NCBI RefSeq assembly: GCF_020379485.1
Contig: NC_063437.1
Location: 13,975,726 to 14,039,725 of the forward strand
Length of the DNA stretch: 64,000 nt
Direction of reading: 5' to 3'
Source of the DNA: Brassica napus
Lineage: Eukaryota; Streptophyta; Magnoliopsida; Brassicales; Brassicaceae
Shown here: positions 33,100 through 44,981 of the stretch, in pieces
How positions within the stretch are numbered: the first letter of the stretch is position 1
Layout of the letters: each line of letters opens with the position of its first letter
Notes under the pieces: generated by a model
The model's database searches: none
Seen by the model: only the letters and a program-made list of their open reading frames with translations
Told to the model about the DNA's origin: nothing
Program-made: the position numbers and the translations under genes

Positions 33100-35314
33100 C
33101 AATTCCTGTAAATTCAAAAATAATACTATGAATAACAACATTCAATTCCAAGAATCTAACAGAATTTTTTTACAACATAATTACAAACAATTTTAAGTAT
33201 TTGAACTCCCAAAATTTATTTAAACAAACAATAAAGAGATTATGTTATATAAACTGGGAAATCAAACAAAAATTGCATTAACTAATATAAACTCAAAAAG
33301 TGCAAGCAAATAATTAATTAATGCTTCTATATAATTTAATGCTTTGAAAATTTAATATTTCAAGAGATTAAGAAAAATTATTTCCTTAGTCTATACAATA
33401 ATGTGAGCCACTAGAAAAATGAAATTTAAATTTATGCAAAACGACATAAATGGACAAACACTGTTCTAAAACATATAATTACATGCCTTTAACGATTATA
33501 ATTTTTCTATTTAAAGAACTTTCAAAATATCAAATTGGGAATATGTATTATATCTTATAAGTAAATCAATATAATTTCAAAACTAAGCATATTATGACAA
33601 AGATTAATATATTCTATGATAGTGATGCAATATAAAAAATCTGATATGTAATAATATCACTAGTGATTAGATTTATCATAAAATTTGAATGTGTACCTTA
33701 AAAATGGATAGAAATTCTTTATTGAATGCTCTCTTGAATCCCAGTTATATTTAGTTAGTTGAAAAGATGCATAAGAAATCTTGACTAAGTTACTCAGATA
33801 TATATAGCATATGTGTTTTAAATTTTAGCTCTACCATATTTATACTGCTTTGTTTAATTTTATTACCATATTAATACAATATCCTTATTCAACCATCTAC
33901 CATAAATACAAGTAATAAATTATCTGGAAGTTTTGAATAAACTTTTATGAGTTTATTTAAATCTTTACCATACACGATAAGACTACTAATTAGTGATTGT
34001 TTGCAGTTTGGACTAAGTTTTTGTTAATTGTTTGAGAATATTTATTAGGTTTTCAAAGAAATGTTTTGAATGCTTTTTGGCTTTCAATTAAATTAATTAT
34101 TTTATTTCATTGCAATTTTTTTTTTAAAAAATGTTTGCGTTATTAAAGAATAATAAATAACAAAGTTGATACTTGCAAAATAAAATGGTTCCATTTTAAA
34201 TTAAAAGATTACTTTCCATCTATAATGAAAGTCCATTTTTTATATTTTCTTCGATCAAAGTCTATTTGTGTATATAACACAATAGATTTATAAATCGAAA
34301 GTCGAGTATTAATTTAATACCCTATGACTAACCTGATTCGAACCAAACTGTATTTGGTTACTCTAAGAGTATATAAAGAAATGAACTTATGTTACAATGC
34401 AACGGATATTTATTGTTTCTCCGGTACCTTTTAAGTAGCTTACAATGTTCACTTTCCAGAAGAAAAAATTGATGCTCCTATAGCTTCAGAGAGTTCTTTA
34501 AATCGGCTTCAATGAAAAAAATATTGCGAACTCAAATCATTGATCTTGGATAAACAATAAAGAGTTTTGAAATAGGGATGATTTAATAAATAGTTACAGA
34601 GATCAAGCCGCTAATATCGAACTGACATGTAATAATATTAAGAAATAACAACCTTATCCTTATTATTATTTGTAGATAAATATGCACATATTTATAAATG
34701 TTGTTCTTTTATTTCTATCTATTTGCAACTCCATTATTTTTTCGCACCTCTGTGTAAATAATAAATATTGGGTTCACACAAAATACGATAAAATGATATA
34801 TGAAAATTACCAAAACTAAATTAATTTATTCCCTGTTTTAGTAAAATCTTATAGAAAATCCATTATGTAACCATATAAAATCAAATAAGGAATTTTTAAA
34901 TAAAAATAGATACAGCCATGGTTTATGGTTGAAAAGCCAAATGACCTTAAAACTCTAGTTATCCGAACTAAAAAAATAAATTAAGATACGATTTTAATGT
35001 GTTATAACTTTTACAAACCTAAAATTTTGGAAAATAAACTGAAACCAGATAGCGATTTTAACTGAACATGACATTTATGGCTGAAGAGGGAAAAAACAAA
35101 ACCAAAATAAATAAATAACCATTACATAGACAACATTAGTATTTTTTTCACAAACATAAGCACTTAAAACAAACGAAAAACAACAACATTTTTTTCCTAA
35201 ATGAAAAACAAAAAATTCAGAAAAACACAAACCAAACAACTTAAAACCAAAAGCAACAACTTTAAGCACAAATGCAAAAACAAATAAGTTTCCAAGCTTT
35301 CCTTGGAAAAAACT
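33100..35314 (-). promoter_or_regulatory. 5'UTR intron, promoter and spacer upstream of kelch copy B
   Basis: Near-identical to the region upstream of copy A: intron acceptor next to the start codon, leader and TATA block near 33,800, then the 3' flank of copy C. Minus-strand open frames in the spacer (such as 35,075-35,269) show no domain and are chance. Confidence 0.55.
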
Positions 35315-36616
35315 TTAAGCAAACATCACACAACAGTTATGAATAAACTGTGGGAGCTCAGCACCAACACACCAATGTCTTATTTCTTCTCAGTGCTGCT
35401 CTTCCACGTCTGGAGAAGGACAGCATGAGTGAACTACTCTCTTCCTATGCCAAGAGTGAGAAGTTCCAATCACCAGAAGTCTGTCTCCCATCGATTTAAA
35501 CGCAATCCCCCAACCGAAGGCAGCGTTTGCGCTCACAGGGACAACACCAACTTTCTTCCAAATATTTGTGTTTATATCATATACCCGAAGCTCGTTCAAA
35601 GATGTTTCTAACATGTATAGATTGTCATCAACCACAGCAATAAGGGGCGGAGATTGGAAATGCGCAATGACTGTCATGTCTTTTAGCATGTCAAGTATCA
35701 ACTCCCAAGAATCTGTCGTCTCATCATAACTTTCTCTACAAGTGAGGTGTTTATCATTATCATCTCGGCCACCGAGGACATAAAATTTTCCACGCAAGAA
35801 ACATCCTGAGCTGAACTTCCTTGCTTTATGCATTCCATTAATCATAGTCCACCTTTTTGTATCAGCATTATACTTTTCTACAGTTTGCACAACAACATGG
35901 TTTCCATTTTCATCCATTTTAATGCCTCCTGCAAAAAATGCGGTTTTACCATGGCTCGCAGAACCGTACATGGCCCTCGGTGTGATCATTGAAGGACCTT
36001 TGAACCACTTATGATTCTCTAGCTCATAACGAAACACCACAATTTCATCTCTTTCTTTCCCTATGACAATTAGTTGAGTACCCACACTAACTGTTTCCTT
36101 ACCGCTGTAGAAAAAGCAATAGTCAGAAAAAGGAATTTTAGGAAGTCTCCGAAAGGTTTTAAAATCCTTATCAAACATTTCCCAATTAGATACAGCTCCT
36201 GAATGCAAAATCACATAGGGTTTCACAAGTCCTCTTTCTTGTCTCACCCTGAAAATTTCACAGCTCTTTAATAACTGCAAGAATTTCTTGTTAAGAAACT
36301 GCAGTTTCCAGTATTCAAAGCATGGTAGACGAGCAATGATCTCGACCTTAAGCTCGTACAAAAGCTTATGATCAACATAACAGGCATCATGAGTTTTTAA
36401 ACCTGCAAGATTCTGAAATGCTTTTCCAATTTCTCCTTTTTCTTCCTCGTTGGAATCAGAACAAGGTTTCACATTTAAGTCAGGTATGTGAGGTTTAATG
36501 CCAACCATTGAAATCTTCCTTGGTTCAGATTGGCTCAAGCTTGCTCCAATTTTAGGAGCCTGGTCTTCTCTTACCGTTAGCACATTTCGATTTATTTTAG
36601 CCATCTCTTTTGACAT
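35315..36616 (-). pseudogene. F-box/kelch-like copy C, one nonsense codon
   Basis: Full-length 1,302-bp copy, most like copy B. A TGG-to-TGA change at 35,390-35,392 (in EEQHW) stops translation after 408 residues, removing the last 25. It also carries CGESY-to-CRESY in the kelch region. The loss is small and late, so a slightly shortened protein could be made. I treat it as a probable pseudogene because the two intact copies retain the tail. Confidence 0.7.
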
Positions 36617-38735
36617 CAATTCCTGTAAATTCAAAAATAATACTATGAATAACAACATTCAATTCCAAGAATCTAACAGAATTTTTTTACAACATATAAT
36701 TACAAACAATTTTAAGTATTTGAACTCCCAAAATTTATTTAAACAAACAATAATGAGATTATGTTATATAAACTGGGAAATCAAACAAAAATTGCATTAA
36801 CTAATATAAACTCAAAAATTGCAAGCAAATAATTAATTAATGCTTCTATATAATTTAATGCTTTGAAAATTTAATATTTCAAGAGATTAAGAAAAATTAT
36901 TTCCTTAGTCTATACAATAATGTGAGCCACTAGAAAAATGAAATTTAAATTTATGCAACACGACATAAATGGACAAACACTGTTCTAAAACATATAATTA
37001 CATGCCTTTAACGATTATAATTTTTCTATTTAAAGAACTTTCAAAATATCAAATTGGGAATATGTATTATATCTTATAAGTAAATCAATATAATTTCAAA
37101 ACTAAGCATATTATGACAAAGATTAATATATTCTATGATAGTGATGCAATATAAAAAATCTGATATGTAATAATATCACTAGTAATTAGATTTATCATAA
37201 AATTTGAATGTGTATCTTAAAAATGGATAGAAATTCTTTATTGAATGCTCTCTTGAATCCCAGTTATATTTAGTTAGTTGAAAAGATGCATAAGAAATCT
37301 TGACTAAGTTACTTAGATATATATAGCATATGTGGTTTAAATTTTAGCTCTACCATAATTATACTGCTTTGTTTAATTTTATTACCATATTAATACAATA
37401 TCCTTATTCAACCATCTACCATAAATACAAGTAATAAATTATCTGGAAGTTTTGAATAAACTTTTATGAGTTTATTTAAATCTTTACCATACATGATAAG
37501 ACTACTAATTAGTGATTGTTTGCAGTTTGGACTAAGTTTTTGTTAATTGTTTGAGAATATTTATTAGGTTTTCAAAGAAATGTTTTGAATACTTTTTGGC
37601 TTTCAATTAAATTAATTATTTTATTTCATTGCAATTTTTTTTTAAAAAAATGTTTGCATTATTAAAGAACAATAAATAACAAAGTTGATACTTGCAAAAT
37701 AAAATGGTTCCATTTTAAATTAAAAGATTACTTTCCATCTATAATGAAAGTCCATTTTTTATATTTTCTTCGATCAAAGTCTATTTGTGTATATAACACA
37801 ATAGATTTATAAATCGAAAGTCGAGTATTAATTTAATACCCTATGACTAACCTGAATCGAACCAAACTGTATTTGGTTACTCTAAGAGTATATAAAGAAA
37901 TGAACTTATGTTACAATGCAACGGATATTTATTGTTTCTCTGGTACCTTTTAAGTAGCTTACAATGTTCACTTTCCAGAAGAAAAAATTGATGCTCCTAT
38001 AGCTTCAGAGAGTTCTTTAAATCGGTTTCAATGAATAAAATATTGCGAACTCAAATCATTGATCTTGGATAAACAATAAAGAGTTTTGAAATTGGGATGA
38101 TCTAATAAATAGTTACAGAGATCAAGCCGCTAATATCGAACTGACATGTAATAATATTAAGAAATAACAACGTTATCCTTATTATTATTTGTAGATAAAT
38201 AAGTACATATTTATAAGTGTTGTTCTTTTATTTCTAACTATTTACAACTCCATTATTTTTCTGCACCTCTGTGTAAATAATAAATATTGGGTTAACACAA
38301 AATACGATAAAATGATATATTAAAATTACCAAAACTAAATTACTTTATTCCCTATTTTAGTAAAATCTCATAGAAAATCCATTATGTAACCATATAAAAT
38401 CAAATAAGGAATTTTTAAATAAAAATAGATACAACCATGGTTTATTGTTTAAAAGCCAAATGACCTTAAAACTCTCATTATCCGAACTAAAAAATAATAA
38501 ATTAAGATACGATTTTAATGTGCTATAACTTTTACAAACCTGTAAATTTGGAAAATAAACTGAAAACAGATAGCAATTTTAACTGAACATGACATTTATG
38601 GCTGAAGAGGAAAAAAACAAAACCAAAATAAATAAATAACCATTACATAGACAACATTAGTATTTTTTTCACAAACATAAGCACTTAAAACAAACGAAAA
38701 ACAAATAAGTTTCCAAGCTTTCCTTGGAAAAAACT
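36617..38735 (-). promoter_or_regulatory. 5'UTR intron, promoter and spacer upstream of kelch copy C
   Basis: Same organisation as upstream of A and B, with minor substitutions. It includes the 3' flank of copy D. The A-rich segment just 3' of the gene is about 70 bp shorter before copy D's stop than before the others. Confidence 0.55.
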
Positions 38736-40037
38736 TTAAGCAAACATCACACAACAGTTATGAATAAACTGTGGGAGCTCAGCACCAATACACCAATGTT
38801 TTATTTCTTCCCAGTGCTGCTCTTTCACGTCTGGAGAAGGACGGCATGAGTGAACTACTGTCTTTCTTTGCCAAGAGTGAGAAGTTCCAATCACCAGAAG
38901 TCTGTCTCCCATCGATTTAAACGCAATCCCCCAACCGAAGGCAGCGTTTGCGCTCACATGGACAACACCAACTTTCTTCCAAATATTTGTGTTTATATCA
39001 TATACCCGAAGCTCGTTCAAAGATGTTTCTAACATGTATAGATTGTCATCAACCACAGCAATAAGGGGCGGAGATTGGGAATGCACAATGATTGTCATGT
39101 CTTTTAGCATGTCAGGTATCAACTCCCAAGAATCTGTTGTCTCATCATAACTTTCTCCACAAGTGAGGTGTTTATCATTATCATCTCGGCCACCGAGGAC
39201 GTAAAATTTTTCACGCAAGAAACATCCTGAGCTGAACTTCCTTGCTTTATACATTCCATTAATCATAGTCTACCTTTTTGTATCAGCATTATATTTTTCT
39301 ACAGTTTGCACAACAATAGGGTTTCCATTTTCATCCATTTTAATGCCTCCTGCAAAAAATGTTGTTTTACCATGGCTCGCAGAACCGTACATGGCCCTCG
39401 GTGTGATCATTGAAGGACCTTTGAACCACTTATGATTCTCTAGCTCATAAGAAAACACCACAATTTCGTCTCTTTCTCTCCCTATGACAGTTAGTTGAGT
39501 ACCCACACTAACTGTTTCCTTACCGCTGTAGAAAAAGCAATAATCAGAAGAAGGAACTTTAGGAAGTCTCCGAAAGGTTTTAAAATCCTTATCAAACATT
39601 TCCCAATTAGATACAGCTCCTGAATGCAAAATCACATAGGGTGTCACAAGTCCCCTTTCTTGTCTCACCCTGAAAATTTCACAGCTTTTTAATAACTGCA
39701 AGAATTTCTTGTTAAGAAACTGCAGTTTCCAGTATTCAAAGCATGGTAGACGAGCAATGATCTCGACCTCAAGCTCGTACAAAAGCTTATGATCAACATA
39801 ACAGGCATCATGAGGTTTTAAACCTGCAAGATTCTGAAATGCTTTTCCAATTTCTCCTTTTTCTTCCTCGTCGGAATCAGAACAAGGTTTCACATTCAAA
39901 TCAGGTATGTGAGGTTTAATGCCAACCATTAAAATCTTCCTTGGTTCAGATTGGCTCAAGCTTGCTCCAACTTTAGGAGCCTGATCTTCTCTTAGCATTA
40001 GCACATCTCGATTTATTTTAGTCATCTCTTTTGACAT
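38736..40037 (-). pseudogene. F-box/kelch-like copy D, nonsense codon mid-gene
   Basis: Again exactly 1,302 bp. A TGG-to-TAG change at 39,267-39,269 (after NADTKR) breaks the third kelch region. The upstream part gives about 256 residues with the F-box-like segment, and the remainder is open in frame. It has several unique substitutions, such as a Met-to-Thr change near the start (MTKIN). The 5'UTR intron also carries a 2.4-kb insertion (40,128-42,549). It is more diverged than B and C. Confidence 0.75.
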
Positions 40038-40127
40038 CAGTTCCTGTAAATTCAAAAATAATACTATGAATAACAACATTCTATTCCAAGAGTCTAACAA
40101 AATTTTTTTCACTACACATAATTATAA

Positions 40128-42549
40128 TCCCCTATAAATTAATTGAAAAACATAGTTTAAGTTGTAACACTGTTATCTATGGTATGGTATCATCACCACA
40201 ATTCAATTCACAGCCCCAGTTAAATGCACTAAATTTCCTAGAGAAATTATATGGACCGTTGCCATAAATATTTGTTCGACAATTCTCTTATATCTATGTT
40301 TCAAAAGTATTGATGTTAATATATGCATCGTGACTATTTGTGCATAGTCGGTTTACACATTATGTAGTCATAATTTGATTTGAAAGTTGGTTTTCACAGG
40401 AAAAAAAAAACACAAACTTTGTTTACTGAAGTACAATTAACAATAGAAGAACAATTACACATACAACCTTACGTGATTCGAGGACCATTACACATTAATT
40501 TGAAGATCGACACCTATTTAAAATATGCACGATATGTTTTATAACTGTATGACAGGGCTGAACAAACCATTAATTTGATGAATCAACGTCATACTCCATA
40601 GACAGAAAAAATCACAATTATAACTAATGGAGTTCACATAGTATTTTCGTGTTTATGTAATTAAGGTAATAAATTATGTCAATACTAATATTTGGAAATA
40701 CAAGAAATAGAATTCATTGCTAAGAGGGTCTTTCTTAATATGGCTGAAGGAATATTTACGTGATGAATTGAAAAAAATGCTACTCTCTTGAATAAAAATG
40801 TTACTCTCTAGGAGGCGTCGCAGCCCTTATATAAATATTTGATGACACTTTCTATCATATTTGTTTAATTTTATATTATTAAAACAAATTAAAAAAATCC
40901 CATTAACAAGATAATAAAAACTTCAAATCTTCAAATTTTCATTTATGTTGTATTTTTAATTTTATAAAACGACAATAAATTACTAAAACTGTTAAAATCT
41001 CACATTAAAAAACTTGTGATTAATATTTTAAATTTTTGTTATAAAAAACTACAAATGATCATAAAACCATATGAGTATGAAGTATCATTTAATAGATATT
41101 TTGATTAAAAATATAAATATTTTTTAATATCATTTAAATTAAACTGTATACTATATAACATAGTTAAAATTTTAATTTCAAATTTTGCATTGAACAAGTA
41201 ATGAGAACTTAATATTTTTAATTTCAAATTTTTTATTCAATTTTATAAATTATTATAAAATACTAAAATTATTAAATTGTTACATTGAATTTTTTGTGAT
41301 CAATTATTTATTAATTTTGTTATATCAAAGATACAAATGATCATAAAACCATGTGAGTAGGAATTAAATGTAATAAATCAATATTAAAAATATACTACAC
41401 CTCCATGTTAATGTTATATACAATATAAAATAAATAAAAATGATTTTTTACATGAAATTATTATAAATAATATTGTTTTGATTTATGTATTTACTCCAAT
41501 TTAATTATATACGTAGTAGTTACAGTTTTTTAATTATTTAATATATATTTATTATTTTATTATTTCATAATATATAAATAAATGCAAAATAAATAACAGT
41601 ATGTGAAAATTGTATAAATATATAATATTCATTCCGCGCAATCCTATATAATAGGTCACATACATAGTAAAATGTGCTTTGGCTTAAAAATTGTTGCATA
41701 CCCAAAATCAATATGAACCACCATCATTTTCGTTTAAATTTTTTTCACAATAAAAATATAAGGTTGGCCAAAAAGTCCCATCCAAAAAACTGAACCAAGG
41801 CCGATCCAAATACTAGTACTGAATTTTAACCAAAATTGGATAGATATACGAATGGATTTAAAAAATTTTGTATCTAGAGAACTAAAACTGAAAACCAAAA
41901 TATTTTAGGTATCCGAATATATCCAAACAAGATTTATATACTTAAATATATTTATTATTTTAAAATTTAATATCCAAAAGAACATAGAAAATATATAAGC
42001 CGCTTTTAAAGTACTTGGAAATATATTTAAAAAATAGTTATAAGTACATGTTTAAAATAGCTAAACGATACTTATAATACCTAAATTACTTAAAATATCT
42101 ATTGATTTCCTATCCAAATATTTAAGTTAAACCAATTTTTATGTTAAGTTTAAATATTTTGGCATACATTATTCAAAATTATATGTTATATATTGTTTTT
42201 ATTTTTAGGTTTTGAAAAATTTAAAGTATATATGAACTTTTATTTTTGAAAAAAAAAATTAAATAGGTTATCCGAACCCAAATCCAAACTAAACCCACAA
42301 AGATCCGAACCGAACCGAACCAACCCTCAAGGATCTGAATCGAACCAAACCCTCAAGGATTCGAATCGAACCAAATCTTCAAGGACCCGAATCGAACCAA
42401 ATGGTACTCGAATATCCACATCTAATAAAATGTAAAAACAATTATTGATAACAAAATGTATATTGTTTATAATATTTATGTACAATATATTTTAAAAAAT
42501 ATTATTTTTAAAAAAATTCTCCACGCGCAGAGCGCAGGTTATCATCTAG
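40128..42549. mobile_element. Helitron-like insertion in the 5' intron of kelch copy D
   Basis: Compared with copies B and C, copy D is interrupted between AATTATAA and TTTTAAGTATTTG. The insert begins TCCCCTATAAATTAAT after an A and ends ATCATCTAG before a T, which fits Helitron rules (5' TC, 3' CTRR, insertion between A and T). A GC-rich hairpin (GCGCAGAGCGC) lies about 14 bp from the 3' end. The interior is very AT-rich and contains a degenerate repeat (41,760-42,430) related to the one at 21.3 kb. No Rep/helicase coding, so it is nonautonomous. A second element may be nested, because TATTATTAAAAC-type sequence near 40,870 also looks like a Helitron start. Confidence 0.6.
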
Positions 42550-44460
42550 TTTTAAGTATTTGAACTCCCAAAACTTATTTACCGAAACAATAATGAGATT
42601 TTGTTATATAAACTGGGAAATCAAAGAGATTCAAAAATTGCATTAATTAATATAAACTCAAACATTTCAAGCAAATAATTAATTAATGCTTTTGTATAAT
42701 TTAATGTTTTGAGAAATTGATATTTCAAGAGATTAAGAAAAAATATTTCATTAGTTTAAACAATAAAGATAGCCACTATAAACAAAAGAAAAAAATAAAA
42801 TGTAATTTTAATTTATGTAACACGATGGAAATGGACAATCAATGTTCTAAAACATATAATTACAGGTTTTTTACGATTATAATATTACTATTTAAAGAAA
42901 TTTCAAAATATTAAATTGGGAATATGTATTATTTCTCGTAAGTTAATCAATATAATTTCAAAACTAAGCATATTATGACAAAGATAACTATATATTATGA
43001 TGGTGATGCAATACAAAAATCTGATATGTTATAATATCACTAGTGATTAGATTTATTATAAAAAATTTCTGGTGTACCTTAAAAACTGATAGAAATGTTT
43101 TATTGAATGCGCAATTGAATCCCAATTATATTTAGTCAACCGAAAGGATACATAAGAAATCTTGACTCAGGTATTCAGATATATCATATATGTTTTGAAT
43201 TATCTACCATAATTATTATCCTTTGTTTAATTTTCTTACCATAGTAATGCAATATCCTTAGACAACCTTCTACCATAAATACAAGTAATAAATTATCTGA
43301 AAAGTTTGACTAAAATTTTATGAGTCTATTTAAATATTTACCATACATGATAATACTAATAATTAGTGAATATTTGCAGTTTCGACTAAGTTTTTGTTAA
43401 TTATTTGAGAATATTTATTAGGTTTACAAAGAAATATTTTGAATACTTTTTGGCTTTCAATTAAATACTTATTTTAATTCATTGCAATTTTTTTCTAAAA
43501 ATTATATGTATGCATTGTTAAAGAACAATAAATAACAAAGTTGGTATTTTCAAAATAAAATGGTTCCATTTTAAATTAGAAGATTACTTTCCATCTATAA
43601 TGAAAGTTCATTTGTATATTTCTTCGATCAAAGTCTATTTTTGTATATAACACATAAAAATTTATAAATCGAAAGTCGAGTATTAATTTAATATTGTATG
43701 ATTAACCTGATTTGAATCAGACGGTATTTGGTTACTCTCAGAATATACAGAAATTAACTTATGTTATAATGCAACAGATATTTACTGTTTCTCCGATACC
43801 TTTTAATTAGCTAGCTTACAATGTTCACTTCTCTGAAGAAAAATTTGAAGCTCCAATATCTTCAGAGAGTTCTTTAAATCGGCTTCAAGGAAACAAAATA
43901 TTGTGAACTGAAATAGTTGGTCATGGATAAACGATAAAGAATTTTGAAATTGAGATTATCTAGTAACTAGTTACGAAGATCAAGCCGCTAATATTGAACT
44001 GATATGTAATATTAAAAAATAACAACCTTATTCTTATTATTATTTATAGATAAATAAGCATATATTTATAACTGTTGCTTTTTTATTTCTAATTACTTAT
44101 AATTCCTTTAAATTGCCACACCTCTGTGTAATTAATACAATTTGGGTTCAAACAAAATATGATAAAATGATATATTAAAATTACCAAAATTAAATTAATT
44201 TATTTCTCTGTTTTAGTAAAATATTTTAGAAAATCTATTATGTAACCATATAAAATAAAATTGGCAAAAATTTATAAAAGATACAACCATGGTTTATGGT
44301 CAAAAGCCAAATGACCTCAAAAACTCTCTAGTTATCCGAATTAAGCAAATAAATTAGGTACGTACCTTTTGTAAATCTAAAATTTTGGAAAACAAACTGA
44401 AACATGACTTGTTGATATTTATGGCTGAAGATGGAAAAAACACAAAACCAAAGCGAGAAG
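42550..44460 (-). promoter_or_regulatory. Displaced promoter of kelch copy D and flank of a lost copy
   Basis: Continues the unit sequence after the Helitron-like insertion: the distal 5'UTR intron, the donor (GTGTACCTTAAAAA block near 43,075), then the promoter to about 43,370. From there to 44,460 it matches the 3' flank of a kelch unit, but the corresponding gene is missing and unrelated sequence begins. It is more diverged than the other spacers, so this edge is older. Confidence 0.55.
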
Positions 44461-44594
44461 TTTGATATTATGATTACGACCTTCCTCTTAGTTTAGATTA
44501 ATCACATGTCTGCAACCTAGACGCTATGATACGACTTTGTAACATTTTAGCCTCGTGTTATTGAACGAAGCCTTATCCATCAACTATTAGTTGT

Positions 44595-44890
44595 TGTTGG
44601 ATAATTCCAAGCTTGTGGAAACTTAACATATTATTAGATGTTTAATATGTTAAGATAAACACAATAAGGAAACCTAGAAATAGGAAAAAAAAGTTTCTAT
44701 TTAGGTTAAGTTTGTGTTTTCCATATCCCACATGTTAAAGGGAATTGTCTTTCATATAAATATAGGTCTAATGGAGAGGTGTTCCATATGATCTAAGAGA
44801 AACATATTGAGAGCTTTAGTTTTGAGTAGTTTCTAAAGCTAATAAGAAAAGTTGTTCTTATAACTCTTTGTGTTTCTAAGAGATTTGAAT
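44595..44890 (+). repeat. Copia 5' LTR
   Basis: Begins TGTTGGATAATTCCAAGC. Ends about GATTTGAAT, directly followed by the primer-binding site. It lacks the usual terminal CA. Confidence 0.8.
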
Positions 44891-44902
44891 TGGTATCAGA
44901 GC
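44891..44902 (+). other. Primer-binding site (tRNA-iMet)
   Basis: TGGTATCAGAGC, the standard Copia minus-strand primer site, abutting the 5' LTR. Confidence 0.85.
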
Positions 44903-44981
44903 CTCAGGTTGGAGACTCGATCTAAGCTTAAGTTGTAGCTTAAGATCCTGGTGCTTGTGAACAAGAGATCGCGACGGCAAG

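Larger units (their letters stand above)
25852..44460 (-). repeat. Tandem array of about 3.5-kb F-box/kelch units
   Basis: Equivalent landmarks recur at 3,518-3,525-bp spacing: the block ATTTATGGCTGAAGAGG occurs at about 28,030, 31,558, 35,070 and 38,600, with a diverged copy near 44,420. Each unit contains a minus-strand kelch-like gene, a 5'UTR intron, a promoter and a 3' flank. From left to right the array has a deleted remnant (26,579-26,957), copies A, B, C and D, and the 3' flank of a lost further copy at 43,370-44,460. Coding and spacer DNA are near-identical between B and C, so whole units were amplified recently, probably by unequal crossing over. Confidence 0.88.

Noticed and set aside
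35075..35269. Phe/Cys-rich minus-strand open frame in a spacer
   Set aside because: It lies in AT-rich spacer, is not open in the other units and has no domain.
44891..44902. Possible tRNA gene fragment
   Set aside because: It is the retrotransposon primer-binding site. No tRNA cloverleaf surrounds it.
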